NCBI GenBank assembly: GCA_021907015.1
Contig: CP091064.1
Span: forward strand, 434,001 to 498,000
Length of the DNA stretch: 64,000 nucleotides
Direction of reading: 5' to 3'
Source of the DNA: Pectobacterium sp. PL152
GTDB taxonomy: Bacteria; Pseudomonadota; Gammaproteobacteria; Enterobacterales; Enterobacteriaceae
Shown: one piece after another, positions 52,595 to 64,000 of the stretch
Numbering within the stretch: position 1 is the stretch's first letter
How the letters are laid out: every line of letters starts with the position of its first letter
Made by a program: the position numbers and the translations under genes
The notes under the pieces: generated by a model
The model's database searches: none
Told to the model about the DNA's origin: nothing
What the model saw: only the letters and a program-made list of their open reading frames with translations

Positions 52595-53605
52595 TTAAAT
52601 AGAAAAAGGATGGCTGTCGCGCTTAACCGACGACGCAAACGTGCGTTCCCCATCAAGCAGGCGTTCCGTCAGCAATAGCTCACGATTGACACCCGTGACG
52701 GTCAGCAATTTTTGTCGGCAGGCCAGCCACTGTTGCAGCTCATACTGCAAATGTGCAGCAGGCTCGCGCGCCAGACGCTCAACCAGTTCGATCTGATCCT
52801 GATTCACCCAATGCTCGCTCGCTCCCTGCTGCCATTTCATGGCATCCAACAGTAGCGAGGCCAGCCAGTGAATGCGGGTATCCGCATCGTCATGATTCAG
52901 CGGCGCAATCAGCGAAAGCTGATCCCGTGAAATCAACGCAGCAGAGAATGTCTGGCATAGCCCGATGCGCTGCTTCCACTGATCTGGCTGTAATAGCGCT
53001 TCGGCGGCTAGCGGCGCGCCCGATTGCAATCTCAATGCCGTGCGCAATGCCTTGCTGTCATGGCGATGGCGAGCATTCAGCCACAGCACGCTCTGTGTCT
53101 CACTCGGGACATCCAGATAGTGATACAGGCAGCGGCTGCGCAATGTGGCCAACAGACGGGCCGGTTCACGGCAGCCAAATAAAAAGAAGGTATTCTGTGG
53201 CGGTTCTTCCAGCGTTTTCAGCAGTGCATTCGCAGCCGCTTCTGTCAGTTGCTCAGCGGCAGCCAGCCAGATCACTTTTGCGCCGCCTTGTCGGGAGTGT
53301 TGATACACTTTTTCCACGACGTCACGCACCGGATCAACACCCAGACTCTGCTTGCCTTTCTCCGGGCTTAACACATGCCAGTCTGGGTGCGTTCCTGCGG
53401 TCATCAGGTTACAAGAGTGACACTTGCCGCAGCTTTTCATCCCATCAGGCTGCTGGCAGATCAGCCAACGGCTCAGCGCATAAATCAGCGACTCATCACC
53501 CATGCCCGGCAGCGCATGCAGCAACACCGCATGATGCCCCCTGCCCGCCTGATATTGGCCAATAAGCTGTCGATAGGATGCATTCAGCCACGGATACCAA
53601 TCCAT
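52595..53605 (-). CDS. holB: DNA polymerase III subunit delta'
   Basis: HolB is the delta' subunit of the clamp loader. It has an AAA+ fold with a degenerate P-loop (ALPGMGDESLIYALSRW), the zinc module CGKCHSCNLMTAGTHPDW and the SRC-type motif LRSRCLYHYLDV. Start [11 protein letters not shown] at 53605 overlaps the tmk stop (TGATG); the upstream 16 codons are in tmk. 336 residues, close to E. coli (334). Intact. Confidence 0.95.
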   Translation of the reverse strand: MDWYPWLNASYRQLIGQYQAGRGHHAVLLHALPGMGDESLIYALSRWLICQQPDGMKSCGKCHSCNLMTAGTHPDWHVLSPEKGKQSLGVDPVRDVVEKVYQHSRQGGAKVIWLAAAEQLTEAAANALLKTLEEPPQNTFFLFGCREPARLLATLRSRCLYHYLDVPSETQSVLWLNARHRHDSKALRTALRLQSGAPLAAEALLQPDQWKQRIGLCQTFSAALISRDQLSLIAPLNHDDADTRIHWLASLLLDAMKWQQGASEHWVNQDQIELVERLAREPAAHLQYELQQWLACRQKLLTVTGVNRELLLTERLLDGERTFASSVKRDSHPFSI

Positions 53606-54263
53606 CAGCCCTGCCCCTGCGCAACAGGCTGCAACCCTTGTTGCTGCAACCACTGCTGTAGTGCTGCCTGAATATCCGCACTGACGGCATCAATCGATTG
53701 TGAAGCATCAATCGTCAGGATGCTGTCATCCTCCGCTGCCAGTTCCTGATAGCGGGAACGAGTACGTTCAAAAAACGCCAGCGATTCCTGCTCAATCCGA
53801 TCCAGTTCGCCTCGCTGACGGGCGCGCTGCAAACCGATGGCGGGCGGCAAATCAAGATAGAGCGTCAGGTCAGGACGAAAATCCCCCAGCACGGTATCAC
53901 GCAGTGAACGCAGCAGTTGCTGATCGATCCCACGCCCCCTCCCTGATAAGCCTGTGAAGAAAGATCGTGACGATCGCCAATAACCCATTGTCCGTTAGCC
54001 AACGCAGGCTTGATGACGTTATCCACCAGTTGAACTCTGGCAGCGTACAACATCAGGACTTCCGCTTTGTCGGTGACCTTCTCATCGGTCATACCTTGCT
54101 TGATAAGCTCACGTAGCTTCTCTGCCAGCGGTGTACCGCCGGGCTCTCGCGTGAACACCACCTCTTTCACGCCATGTGACCGCAGTGTTTCTACCACGAT
54201 ATTACGCGCGGTGGTCTTCCCCGCCCCTTCCAACCCTTCAATGACGATAAATTTACTGTTCAT
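53605..54263 (-). CDS. tmk: Thymidylate kinase (frameshifted)
   Basis: Tmk phosphorylates dTMP and is essential. The P-loop is [12 protein letters not shown], the DR motif is [14 protein letters not shown], and the LID region is [15 protein letters not shown]. The frame breaks in the C run near 53935-53939 (G run on the coding strand). One added G joins SSQAYQGGG to [19 protein letters not shown] and gives 219 residues. Because loss would be lethal, this break is strong evidence that the frameshifts here are sequence errors. The start overlaps mltG by eleven bases. Confidence 0.95.
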
Positions 54264-55269
54264 CCCGTTCCTTTAACGCTGAGCGGTATACCCTCACAGC
54301 ACGATTATGATCTGCAAGGTTAGTGGTAAAGCTGTGTCCGCCTTTTCCATCCGCCACAAAATACAGGTATGACGTTTTGGCTGGATGCGCAGCCGCATCT
54401 AATGAGGCTTTTCCCGGCATCGCGATTGGCGTAGGCGGCAAGCCGGAAATAATATAGGTATTGTAAGGCGTCGGTGTGTCTAATGCTTTACGGGTTATCA
54501 CGCCTTTATAGTCATCCCCATGCCATAAATCACAGTGGGGTCGGTTTGCAAGCGCATGCCAAGCCGTAACCGATTGATAAAAACGGAAGCGACCTGAGTA
54601 CGTTCTTCATTGATGGCCGTTTCTTTTCAATGATTGATGCCATCGTCAGCAATTCGTCTGGCGTCTTATACGGCAATCCGTCTTCGCGCCCTTTCCATAC
54701 CTCATCCACCGTTTTTTCATGCGCTGATGCGCACGCTGCAACAGGGCGCTATCGCTCGTACCCGCCGTGTAGGCGTAGGTATCTGGATAAAACCAGCCTT
54801 CCGGATTCGTCTTATCGTTGATTTCCAACTGAGTGGCGATGTCCTGCTCTGTTTTATCGGCCAGTGCGTGTTTGATGTAAGGTGCCTGTTGCAGCGTGGT
54901 GAGCCACTCTTTCAGACGTGAACCTTCGACAAAACGGATGGAGAACTGCGCTTCTTTTCCGCTGGACAGTAATGCCAGCATCTCGCGTACGGTCATACCC
55001 GTAGTAAAGCGATACGTACCTGCTTTGAATTTTGCCAACTCGGGTTCGAGACGCAGCAGCCAGGGGAAAAATGCACCATCAGTGATAATTTTCTGATCGA
55101 GAAGCAGTGTTTCCAGCCCTTCTCTTCCCGTACCGGCCGGAAGCGTAAAAATCGTCTCCTTTTCGATAGCCAATCGAGAACCAGCAAAACGCTGCATTTT
55201 CTGCCACGCTACCAACAACATCAGAACAACGGCAGCGATAATCAGCAAACCAACTTTCTTTTTCTTCAT
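54253..55269 (-). CDS. mltG: Endolytic murein transglycosylase MltG (frameshifted)
   Basis: MltG (YceG) is a membrane-anchored lytic transglycosylase that cleaves nascent glycan strands. It has an N-terminal membrane helix ([18 protein letters not shown]), a LysM-like region and the catalytic YceG domain with [13 protein letters not shown] and the Glu in [13 protein letters not shown]. Breaks lie near 54713-54718 (T run), 54624-54629 (T run) and 54515-54518 (C run). One base at each gives 339 residues, against 340 in E. coli. It lies between pabC and tmk as in E. coli. Confidence 0.93.
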
Positions 55270-55283
55270 AAATCAACCATCTA

Positions 55284-56080
55284 CTAGCAGTCAGAACTCA
55301 GGAATCGATAAAGCTCTCGGGAGTGGTAACGCCAGACATGCGCCTGATTCACGGGGACTATCGGCATTAATGCATTACAGACCAGCACTTCATCCGCATC
55401 GGACAGTGTGGTCACAGGTTCACTGACGATCTGTAGCACGAAATCAGCCTCTGCCAGCGAGGCGATGATATGCTGCCGGGCCACGCCATCCACACCAGAC
55501 TGAGATACATCCGGCGTATGACGTGATTACCTTTGCGCCAGAATAAATTAGCGGCACAGCATTCCACTAGCGCACCAGAGGTGTCAAGCACGAGGGTTTC
55601 ATCGGCTGAAGTTTGGTCAAGATGCGCACGAATCAGCACTTGCTCAAGCCGATTCAGATGTTTTATCCCCGCCAACAGCGGGTTTTTAGCGAGTGCCACC
55701 GGGCTAAGATTCAGACTAATGCCCTGCTCACGCCAGTCGACATAGTGCGCTGGATAGCCTGCCTGCATGACAATTCGGGTTGGCTGCATACAGCCCTGAG
55801 GGCTATAACCACGCCCGCCAGCACCGCGCGTTAGCATCACTTTCACTACGCCGTCCGCCTGCCCCAATGCCGCCTGTTTCATTTCCGCAATCAGACTTTC
55901 CCAGTCAACCGTCGGAAATAACAAGCGTGTAGCAGCCTGTTGCAGACGCGTGATATGTCGATCAAGCCAGACAACCTCACCAGCGCTGATTCTGGCTGTC
56001 GTAAAACAGCCGTCGCCGTACTGCGTAGCCCGATCGAGCACCGAAAGCTGTTCCTGTAACTGGCCATTAATCCACAGCAT
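55284..56080 (-). CDS. pabC: Aminodeoxychorismate lyase (frameshifted)
   Basis: PabC is a fold-type IV PLP enzyme that splits 4-amino-4-deoxychorismate into p-aminobenzoate and pyruvate for folate synthesis. Motifs are DRATQYGDGCFTTARI, the PLP lysine in AGIKHLNRLEQVLIR, and CNALMPIVPV. Start MLWINGQLQEQL at 56080 has GCGGAG upstream. The frame breaks near 55516, where one added A restores GNHVITPDVSQSGVDGVARQ and about 265 residues. The gene lies 124 bases after fabF, with a terminator hairpin in between. Confidence 0.92.
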
Positions 56081-56164
56081 AATAAGCTCCGCATCATTCA
56101 TCATCGTCAGCTTGCCAGTAAAGCTGCGTTGCAGACAAGCAGGTGTGTCTGATTTTATGCAGGC

Positions 56165-56190
56165 AAAAAAACCCGGAAACCGGGTTTTTA
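56165..56190 (-). terminator. Terminator hairpin between fabF and pabC
   Basis: AAAAACCCGG-AAA-CCGGGTTTTT at 56167-56189 is a strong symmetrical hairpin just after fabF. It implies that pabC and downstream genes receive reduced read-through or have their own promoter. Confidence 0.85.
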
Positions 56191-56204
56191 AGACGCTATT
56201 GCAA

Positions 56205-57527
<1,323 letters not shown>

Positions 57528-57764
57528 TTACTGCTGGTTAGCCTGAATGAAATCAATGGCTGCCTGAACAGTCGTGATTTTTTCAGCTTCTTCGTCTGGA
57601 ATCTCAGTATCAAATTCTTCTTCCAGAGCCATTACCAGCTCAACAGTGTCAAGAGAATCAGCGCCGAGGTCATCAACGAAAGAAGCATTGTTTACGACTT
57701 CTTCCTGCTTAACACCAAGCTGTTCAACGATGATTTTCTTAACGCGTTCTTCGATAGTGCTCAT
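57528..57764 (-). CDS. acpP: Acyl carrier protein
   Basis: AcpP carries acyl chains on a 4'-phosphopantetheine attached to Ser in the DSL motif ([17 protein letters not shown], Ser ~37). The 78-residue protein is acidic and nearly identical to E. coli AcpP. It lies between fabG and fabF, with ~150 bases of AT-rich leader upstream that could hold its own promoter, as in E. coli. Confidence 0.97.
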   Translation of the reverse strand: MSTIEERVKKIIVEQLGVKQEEVVNNASFVDDLGADSLDTVELVMALEEEFDTEIPDEEAEKITTVQAAIDFIQANQQ

Positions 57765-57918
57765 ACTCTTAAATTTCCTATCAAAACTCGCTTTCGCGAT
57801 GGTTTTCGTAGTGTATAAAATGTTTGAAAAGATGCAACAAAATCTCGGCTGGTCGAACCACGATTTTGTGCTATTTTGCGGTTATCACCGCAAATAATGC
57901 AAATAGTTTTCGAGCTTT

Positions 57919-58653
57919 TTAGATCATATACATGCCGCCATTGACATGCAATGTTTCGCCAGTAATGTAAGCAGCTTCATCAGAGGCTAAAAATACAACA
58001 GCACTGGCGATTTCTTTAGCATCACCGAGTCGGTTAGCTGGAACCTGCGTCAAAATGCCTGCTCGCTGTTCTTCTGTCAATGCCTGAGTCATATCTGTTT
58101 CGATAAATCCAGGCGCGACGACGTTGACCGTAATACCACGAGAAGCCACTTCACGCGCGAGGGATTTGCTGAACCCAATCAGCCCCGCCTTCGCTGCCGC
58201 GTAGTTAGCTTGTCCTGCATTACCCATCGTTCCCACAACAGAACCAATGGTAATGATACGGCCAAAACGTTTCTTCATCATGGCACGCATTACTGCTTTA
58301 GACAGACGGAATACCGACGTCAAATTGGTATCCAGAATATCGTGCCACTCATCATCTTTCATACGCATCAGAAGGTTATCACGCGTGATACCAGCGTTAT
58401 TGATAAGAATATCAACTTCCCCGAATTCCGCGCGAATTTCTGCCAATACGCTTTCTACTGATGCTGCATCAGCAACATTCAGCATATAACCTTTACCGTT
58501 ATCACCCAGCCAGCTGCTAATCGCCTCTGCACCTTTCTCGCTGGTTGCGGTACCAATGACTTTTGCCCCGCGGGCAACCAGCGTCTCGGCGATGGCACGC
58601 CCTATACCACGGCTTGCACCGGTAACCAGTGCAATTTTCCCCTCAAAACTCAT
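57919..58653 (-). CDS. fabG: 3-oxoacyl-ACP reductase
   Basis: FabG reduces 3-oxoacyl-ACP with NADPH. It has the SDR cofactor loop TGASRGIGRAIAE, NNAGITRDNLLMRM, catalytic Ser in ITIGSVVGTMGN and YxxxK in NYAAAKAGLIG, and ends GGMYMI. 244 residues, as in E. coli. Intact; 14 bases after fabD. Confidence 0.97.
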   Translation of the reverse strand: MSFEGKIALVTGASRGIGRAIAETLVARGAKVIGTATSEKGAEAISSWLGDNGKGYMLNVADAASVESVLAEIRAEFGEVDILINNAGITRDNLLMRMKDDEWHDILDTNLTSVFRLSKAVMRAMMKKRFGRIITIGSVVGTMGNAGQANYAAAKAGLIGFSKSLAREVASRGITVNVVAPGFIETDMTQALTEEQRAGILTQVPANRLGDAKEIASAVVFLASDEAAYITGETLHVNGGMYMI

Positions 58654-58667
58654 TGTCTTCTCCGTTC

Positions 58668-59597
58668 TTATTTCTCAATCGCCGCTGATAGAGAAGCAGG
58701 ATCGTTCACCGCAGCTGCTGTCAGGGTATCGACGATTCGTTTGGTTAAGCCAGTCAATACTTTACCTGGCCCGACTTCTAACAGTGACTCAACGCCCTGA
58801 GAGGCCATAAATTCAACACAGTCCGTCCAGCGCACTGGGCAATACAGCTGGCGTACCAGCGCATCGCGAATCGCTTCCGGTGTTGTTTCGATGCTTGCAT
58901 CAACATTATTGACAACCGGGATGACCGGAGCATTAAACGCCACGGACTCCAGCGCAACCGCGAGTTTCTTCGCGGCTGGCTCCATCAGCGCACAGTGTGA
59001 CGGGACGCTGACAGGCAGCGGCAGTGCACGCTTCGCACCCGCTGCTTTACACGCTGCACCAGCACGCTCAACGGCGTCTTTATTGCCCGCAATCACCACC
59101 TGACCCGGTGAGTTGAAGTTTACTGGAGAGACCACCTGCCCCTGCGCAGATTCTTCACACGCTTTGGCAATAGCGTCGTTATCAAGCCCGATAATGGCAT
59201 ACATCGCGCCCGTTCCTTCCGGTACCGCTTCCTGCATCAGCTTGCCACGCAGTTCAACCAAACGGACAGCCTGTTGGAAATCCAGAACGCCAGCACAAAC
59301 CAGTGCGGAATATTCACCAAGGCTATGACCAGACATCAGAGCAGGCGTTTTTCCTCCCTGCTGCTGCCAGACACGCCAGATAGCAACAGAAGCGGTCAGT
59401 AACGCAGGCTGCGTCTGCCAGGTCTTATTCAACTCTTCAGCTGGCCCTTGCTGGGTGAGCTGCCATAAGTCATAACCTAACGCTTCAGAAGCCTGAGCAA
59501 ACGTTTCAGTGACGATGGGGTGTTCTGCCGCAAGTTCAGCCAACATACCTACCGTCTGCGATCCCTGACCGGGAAACACCATTGCAAATTGCGTCAT
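58668..59597 (-). CDS. fabD: Malonyl-CoA:ACP transacylase
   Basis: FabD loads malonyl groups onto ACP. The oxyanion/nucleophile regions are VFPGQGSQTVGM and SGHSLGEYSALVCAG (Ser ~92), with the His in PVSVPSHCALM. 309 residues, as in E. coli. Intact; starts 16 bases after the fabH stop. Confidence 0.97.
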   Translation of the reverse strand: MTQFAMVFPGQGSQTVGMLAELAAEHPIVTETFAQASEALGYDLWQLTQQGPAEELNKTWQTQPALLTASVAIWRVWQQQGGKTPALMSGHSLGEYSALVCAGVLDFQQAVRLVELRGKLMQEAVPEGTGAMYAIIGLDNDAIAKACEESAQGQVVSPVNFNSPGQVVIAGNKDAVERAGAACKAAGAKRALPLPVSVPSHCALMEPAAKKLAVALESVAFNAPVIPVVNNVDASIETTPEAIRDALVRQLYCPVRWTDCVEFMASQGVESLLEVGPGKVLTGLTKRIVDTLTAAAVNDPASLSAAIEK

Positions 59598-59613
59598 ATC
59601 ACAATCCTGTTAA

Positions 59614-60567
59614 TTAAAAACGAACCAGCGCGGAACCCCAGGTAAAACCGCCACCGAAGGCTTCAAGCAGCACCAGTTGCCCTGGTTTAATACGCCCATC
59701 GCGCACGGCTTCATCCAGCGCTGAAGGTACAGAGGCCGCGGAGGTATTACCATGACGATCCAGCGTCACAACCACCTTGTCCATCCCCATACCCAGCTTT
59801 TTCGCCGTGGCGCTGATGATTCGCAGGTTAGCCTGATGAGGCACCAGCCAGTCTAATTCACTTTTGTCCAGTTGAGCCGCTTGCAGCGTTTCCTCAACGA
59901 TATGCGCCAGTTCAGTCACGGCCACTTTAAAGACTTCGTTACCCGCCATCGTCAGGTAAGCAGGTGTATCCGTATGGTTACGATCCTGATGCGGCAGCGC
60001 CAGCAGTTCGCCATAGCGACCATCGGCATGCAGATGAGTAGAAAGAATACCCGGCTGCTCTGATGGCGTTAACAGTACCGCGCCTGCGCCATCACCGAAT
60101 AAAATCAGCGTGCCGCGATCTTCAGGATCCAATGTCCGAGACAGCGTATCGGAACCGATCACCAGTGCGTATTTCACCGCACCATTTTTAACGTATTGAT
60201 CGGCAACGCTCGGTGCATAGGTAAAACCGGCACAGGCAGCGGCCAGATCGAAGGCAATTGTATCTTTGATCCCTAACAGCTGCTGAATCTGGCAGGCAGA
60301 ACTCGGGAAAGCATGGCTCGATGATGTTGTCGCAACAATCAGAAGACCGACTTCAGAAGGATCGACATTTGCCATTTCCAGCGCTTTCTGCGCGGCACGG
60401 TATCCCATGGTCGCAACGTTTTCATCCGGCGCAGCAATTCGGCGCTCACGGATTCCAGTACGTGTGACGATCCATTCGTCCGTCGTTTCCACCATCTTTT
60501 CTAAATCAGCGTTCGTCCTGATTTGTTCAGGCAGGTAACTGCCCGTTCCGATTATTTTTGTATACAT
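59614..60567 (-). CDS. fabH: 3-oxoacyl-ACP synthase III
   Basis: FabH starts fatty-acid synthesis by condensing acetyl-CoA with malonyl-ACP. The catalytic triad is visible: Cys in [13 protein letters not shown] (~112), His in [11 protein letters not shown] and Asn in [11 protein letters not shown]. 317 residues, as in E. coli. Intact; six bases after plsX. Confidence 0.97.
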   Translation of the reverse strand: MYTKIIGTGSYLPEQIRTNADLEKMVETTDEWIVTRTGIRERRIAAPDENVATMGYRAAQKALEMANVDPSEVGLLIVATTSSSHAFPSSACQIQQLLGIKDTIAFDLAAACAGFTYAPSVADQYVKNGAVKYALVIGSDTLSRTLDPEDRGTLILFGDGAGAVLLTPSEQPGILSTHLHADGRYGELLALPHQDRNHTDTPAYLTMAGNEVFKVAVTELAHIVEETLQAAQLDKSELDWLVPHQANLRIISATAKKLGMGMDKVVVTLDRHGNTSAASVPSALDEAVRDGRIKPGQLVLLEAFGGGFTWGSALVRF

Positions 60568-60573
60568 GTACGC

Positions 60574-61620
60574 TTAGTCACTCTTGGGTAATACCGCTTC
60601 TAGACGGGCGGCAATCCGGTCGGGAAGCTGCCGCCGTACCGTCTGCATTGCCTGTTCAATAGCAACCGCAAACGCTCTCTGGTTTGCTGCACCATGGCTT
60701 TTGATTACAGTTCCCCGCAATCCTAGCAGGCATGCGCCATTATATTGATCGGGGTTCAAATGGCCGAAACGCTTTGATAAGCGCTTTTGTAACAAACGTC
60801 CCAGCCATTTCAACCACCAGGACCGCTTTTGTTTTTGCCCTGGGCCTGAGGCTGGCGATTTCAGCAGTGACAGAAACATCCTTACCACGCCTTCCACCGT
60901 TTTCAGTGTGACATTACCCACAAAGCCGTCACAGACCATCACATCCGTTTTCCCGGTCAACAGGTCGTTGCCTTCCAGATAACCGATATAATTTATTGAT
61001 GGTGCCTCTTTTAGCTGTGCCGCTGCTTCACGGATAGTGCTCAGCCCTTTGCTTTCTTCTTCACCAATATTCAACAACGCGACCCGAGGGTTCTTCAGTT
61101 CCAGCACTTCTTCCGCCATCACTGAACCCATCACGGCAAACTGAACCAGCATCGTGCTATCGCAATCAACATTCGCTCCCAGATCCAACACGACGGTCTT
61201 TCCGTGCTGCTGGTGTGGTAAGACCGATACCAATGCAGGCCGTTCAATACCGTCAAGTGGCTTAATCAGGAGCTTAGCCAGCCCCATAAGCGCACCCGTG
61301 TTACCTGCGCTCACACAGGCTTGTGCCCTGCCGTCTTTAATCAACTCAAGCGCTATGCGCATTGAGGTACCACGGCTCGCACGAATAGCCTGCGACGGCC
61401 TCGCATCACTAGCAATAACCGACTCCGCCGGAACAACCTCTAAGCGGGAAAGTAAATCAGAATCGACTTTGGCAAGTAATGGTGTAATCGCAGCAGGATC
61501 GCCGACTAATAACAAATTGAGAGCTGGATTAGAAGCCAGTGCCTGCAATGCAGCAGGCACTGTTACGCAGGGACCAAAATCCCCGCCCATCGCATCTAAC
61601 GCCAGAGTTAGGCGTGTCAA
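60574..61620 (-). CDS. plsX: Phosphate acyltransferase PlsX
   Basis: PlsX makes acyl-phosphate from acyl-ACP for phospholipid synthesis. It has [12 protein letters not shown] at the N-terminus and [15 protein letters not shown] and [16 protein letters not shown] in the body. The TTG at 61620 is chosen ([17 protein letters not shown] site 8 bases upstream), matching E. coli [13 protein letters not shown]. An in-frame TTG five codons earlier (61635) is the alternative. 348 residues. Intact; rpmF ends 29 bases upstream. Confidence 0.95.
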   Translation of the reverse strand: MTRLTLALDAMGGDFGPCVTVPAALQALASNPALNLLLVGDPAAITPLLAKVDSDLLSRLEVVPAESVIASDARPSQAIRASRGTSMRIALELIKDGRAQACVSAGNTGALMGLAKLLIKPLDGIERPALVSVLPHQQHGKTVVLDLGANVDCDSTMLVQFAVMGSVMAEEVLELKNPRVALLNIGEEESKGLSTIREAAAQLKEAPSINYIGYLEGNDLLTGKTDVMVCDGFVGNVTLKTVEGVVRMFLSLLKSPASGPGQKQKRSWWLKWLGRLLQKRLSKRFGHLNPDQYNGACLLGLRGTVIKSHGAANQRAFAVAIEQAMQTVRRQLPDRIAARLEAVLPKSD

Positions 61621-61649
61621 GGTATTGCCTTGCAAATAATTCGCAAGAA

Positions 61650-61820
61650 TTACTTAGCAATGACCTTGCGACCGCGGTAGTAACCATCCGCAGTGATGTG
61701 GTGACGCAGGTGAGTTTCGCCAGAAACTTTATCTACGGATACAGAAGAGGTAGTCAGCGCATCGTGTGAACGACGCATACCACGTTTGGAACGGCTAGGT
61801 TTGTTTTGTTGTACGGCCAT
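61650..61820 (-). CDS. rpmF: 50S ribosomal protein L32
   Basis: This 56-residue basic protein reads [20 protein letters not shown] and ends [10 protein letters not shown], essentially identical to E. coli L32. ATG 61820 follows AAGGTCC. It sits between yceD and plsX, as in other enterobacteria. Confidence 0.97.
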   Translation of the reverse strand: MAVQQNKPSRSKRGMRRSHDALTTSSVSVDKVSGETHLRHHITADGYYRGRKVIAK

Positions 61821-61836
61821 GGACCTTACTCCTTAA

Positions 61837-62358
61837 TTACTTACGCTTTAAACTGGCTAATACGGCAAACGGATTTGGTTTTTCCGCCTCTTCAGGCAGT
61901 TGGCCAAACACCATGTCCGCTTCGGACACTTCACAGTGTTCAGAATCATGCACCGGGGCGATAGGCAACATCAGAATAATTTCATCTTCAATCATTGCCA
62001 GCAGATCGACTTCGCCAAACTCATCAACGCCGATCGGCTCATACGCTTCCGGTAACGCTTCGGCCTGCTCATCATTGACGACCGGGCTAAAACAGAATGT
62101 CGCATGGACTTGATGTTCAAACGGCTTTCCGCAACGTTGACACATCAGTGTGACCGTAACATCGGCGTTACCGTCAATCACTGCCAGACGCTGATTATCA
62201 ATATTGAAAGATAAAGAGGCCTGAACATCACTATCCACACTCACCACTGATTCGGCTACACGCTCTACTTGTTCCGGCGAATAGACACCAACGTAATCTA
62301 AACGCTTCTGAGCAGTGCGGACCGCATCAAGGGTTAAGGGTAATTTTACCTTTTGCAT
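61837..62358 (-). CDS. yceD: DUF177 protein YceD (23S rRNA accumulation protein)
   Basis: YceD is a DUF177 protein, conserved next to rpmF and linked to 23S rRNA accumulation. The 173-residue product has the CxxC pair in [14 protein letters not shown], a long acidic C-terminal half ([17 protein letters not shown]) and ends LASLKRK. It is the first gene of the yceD-rpmF-plsX-fab string, 16 bases before rpmF, and divergent from yceF. Confidence 0.95.
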   Translation of the reverse strand: MQKVKLPLTLDAVRTAQKRLDYVGVYSPEQVERVAESVVSVDSDVQASLSFNIDNQRLAVIDGNADVTVTLMCQRCGKPFEHQVHATFCFSPVVNDEQAEALPEAYEPIGVDEFGEVDLLAMIEDEIILMLPIAPVHDSEHCEVSEADMVFGQLPEEAEKPNPFAVLASLKRK

Positions 62359-62497
62359 AGGGCGCGCATATTAACGTCGTAACGACATAGAGTCAAAGAA
62401 AAAGGCAGTGATGCACCACCTTTCACCAATATTCGCTTCCAGAGCGGCGCACAGTTTAAAATGCCTTTCATCATTACGCTACGGTTTATCAAAAATT

Positions 62498-63078
62498 ATG
62501 CAGCAGATCGTTCTTGCCTCAACCTCACCATATCGCCGGGCCTTATTGGAAAAGCTGGCGATCCCCTTTATTTGCGCGTCGCCAGACATCGATGAAACCC
62601 CGCACCCTGATGAAAACGCCGTCGATCTCGTGATCCGCCTTGCTGAAAGCAAAGCCCGAGCGTTGGCCACGTACTACCCCAACCACCTGATTATCGGCTC
62701 CGATCAGGTTTGCGTTCTGGGAATGCCATCACGGGCAAACCACATAATAAGGGTAATGCAACACGACAGTTACAGCAGGCCAGTGGGAAATGCGTTTCCT
62801 TTTTTACCGGTTTAGCGCTTTTCAATAGTGCGACTCAGGAAATACAGAGCATCGCAGAGCCATTTGATGTGCATTTTAGAACGCTAACGGATGCGGAAAT
62901 TGACGGCTATCTGGAGAAGGCAGCCGTGGAACTGCGCGGGCAGCTTCAAAAGCGAAGGGCTGGGCATTGCCCTTTTGAGCGATTATCCGGGCGCGATCCT
63001 AATACGCTCATTGGGTTGCCGCTGATCGCGCTGATTCGGATGCTACAAAAGGAAGGCGTTAATCCTTTGACAGCGTAA
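62498..63078 (+). CDS. yceF: Maf-family m7GTP pyrophosphatase YceF (frameshifted)
   Basis: YceF hydrolyses m7GTP and related modified nucleotides to monophosphates. Start [20 protein letters not shown] at 62498 carries the Maf N-terminal signature; the frame open from 62408 lacks similarity before this. [13 protein letters not shown] and [14 protein letters not shown] are further family blocks. Breaks lie near 62722 (one base), 62922 (about two bases) and 62972 (T run, one base). Correction gives 194 residues, exactly the E. coli length, with [15 protein letters not shown] in the repaired region. Confidence 0.88.
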
Positions 63079-63144
63079 TACAAATCGGGATAGCACGATG
63101 ACGCGCTATCCCGACAGATAAAGGCGTAAAGGGTGTACGCGTCG

Positions 63145-64000
63145 TTATGCTTTTGTCTTGCGCAACGCCTGAAGACAGCGACGCAGTCCGCTATCCAATG
63201 GCGCTTCAATTCTCAACGTCTCGCCGGTATTTGGGTGCTCAAAACGCAGCGCCTGCGCATGCAGGAACAGACGTTTTAACCCGGTATCCGCCAGTTGTTC
63301 ATCGAATTCGCGATCGCCGTAACGGTCGTCAAATGCTATCGGATGCCCAGCATACTGAGTATGCACACGAATTTGATGCGTACGTCCGGTGACAGGGCTC
63401 GCTCTCACCAGAGTCGCATGCTCAAAACGCTCTTCTACCTTAAAGCGCGTTTCCGACGGCTTGCCTTCGCTGTTAACTCGCACAACGCGCTCACCGCTTT
63501 GCAGAATGTTTTTCAACAGCGGCGCCTGAACAACCTTACAGTGGGACTGCCATTGTCCGCGAACCAACGCCAGGTAATCTTTTTGCATGCCTTTTAGCCG
63601 CAGCTGTTCATGCAGAGAACGCAAAGCCGAGCGTTTTTTCGCTACCAGCAAAACGCCTGACGTATCGCGATCGAGGCGGTGTACCAGCTCCAGAAAACGC
63701 GCTTCCGGACGTAAAGCACGTAGCCCTTCAATCACGCCGAAGCTCAGACCGCTTCCGCCATGCACGGCGGTACCCGAGGGCTTATTCAGCACCAGCAGGT
63801 AGTCATCTTCGTAAATAATGCACTCGGCCAACGCCGCCACTTTACCAAGACTCGCAGAAACAGGCGTTTCATCACGTTCTGCCTGCCGAACAGGCGGAAT
63901 ACGAATGACATCGCCGTCGAGCAATTTATACTCAGGCTTGACCCGTTTCTTATTTATCCTTACCTCGCCTTTACGCAAGATACGGTAAACCATGCTTTTA
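63145..64000 (-). CDS. rluC: 23S rRNA pseudouridine synthase RluC (N-terminus outside window)
   Basis: RluC makes pseudouridine at 955, 2504 and 2580 of 23S rRNA. The frame is open to the window edge, reading KSMVYRILRKGEVRINKKR at the start, which corresponds to about residue 35 of E. coli RluC, so the N-terminal S4-like region is cut off. The catalytic Asp lies in ELVHRLDRDTSGVLLV, with SPVTGRTHQIRVH downstream. Convergent with yceF. Confidence 0.95.
   Translation of the reverse strand, partial: KSMVYRILRKGEVRINKKRVKPEYKLLDGDVIRIPPVRQAERDETPVSASLGKVAALAECIIYEDDYLLVLNKPSGTAVHGGSGLSFGVIEGLRALRPEARFLELVHRLDRDTSGVLLVAKKRSALRSLHEQLRLKGMQKDYLALVRGQWQSHCKVVQAPLLKNILQSGERVVRVNSEGKPSETRFKVEERFEHATLVRASPVTGRTHQIRVHTQYAGHPIAFDDRYGDREFDEQLADTGLKRLFLHAQALRFEHPNTGETLRIEAPLDSGLRRCLQALRKTKA

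Overview
This window is a stretch of chromosome from a soft-rot enterobacterium, most probably Pectobacterium. The gene content and order match the Escherichia coli blocks suf-ydiIJK-rprA, ppsA-ppsR-aroH, selO-ydiV, nlpC-btuDEC, cobB-nagK-lolEDC-mfd and ndh-ycfP-nagZ-thiK-lpoB-ycfL-hinT-ptsG-tatD-holB-tmk-mltG-pabC-fab-plsX-rpmF-yceD-yceF-rluC. They also carry Pectobacterium-like additions: a hmuSTUV haemin operon after aroH, extra regulators and transporters, and ERIC repeats. Genus is inferred from recalled protein similarity and synteny, not from a search.

Layout. 1-2.3 kb: 5' end of the suf Fe-S assembly operon (minus strand), then a divergent Fur-box-controlled orphan gene. 2.3-5.8 kb: menI and ydiJ (minus). 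6.2-8.9 kb: ydiK, the small RNA rprA with its RcsB box, and apbE (plus). 9.3-14.1 kb: ppsA (minus), with ppsR and aroH (plus). 14.2-18 kb: Fur-regulated haem operon hmuSTUV (plus). 18-24.6 kb: selO, ydiV, lplA, nlpC, btuD, btuE and btuC (minus). 24.7-27.3 kb: accessory segment with a methyltransferase-cupin pair facing a Crp/Fnr-type regulator, an ERIC element and a second Fur-box orphan. 27.3-32.2 kb: cobB, nagK and lolEDC (minus). 32.4-35.9 kb: mfd. 35.9-43.5 kb: accessory SDR/AraC pair, yegD, a TetR regulator facing two MFS exporters, and ycfJ. 43.9-49.8 kb: ndh, ycfP, an enlarged ERIC, nagZ, thiK, lpoB, ycfL and hinT. 50-64 kb: ptsG, then the long fatty-acid/nucleotide cluster yceD-rpmF-plsX-fabH-fabD-fabG-acpP-fabF-pabC-mltG-tmk-holB-tatD, and finally yceF (plus) and a partial rluC (minus).

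How the genes fit together. Iron is the recurrent theme: suf (Fe-S assembly), hmuSTUV (haem iron) and two Fur-box orphans. Envelope and lipid biogenesis is the second: lolCDE, lpoB, nlpC, mltG, nagZ/nagK recycling, and plsX/fab. Carbon entry and gluconeogenesis are represented by ptsG, ppsA/ppsR and nagK.

Data quality warning. About two dozen conserved genes, including the normally essential tmk, are broken by frameshifts that one missing base, usually in a short homopolymer run, would repair. This looks like systematic deletion error in the assembly rather than gene decay. I annotate these loci as single CDSs across the breaks and give the apparent break points. No tRNA, rRNA, CRISPR array, insertion sequence or prophage was seen.
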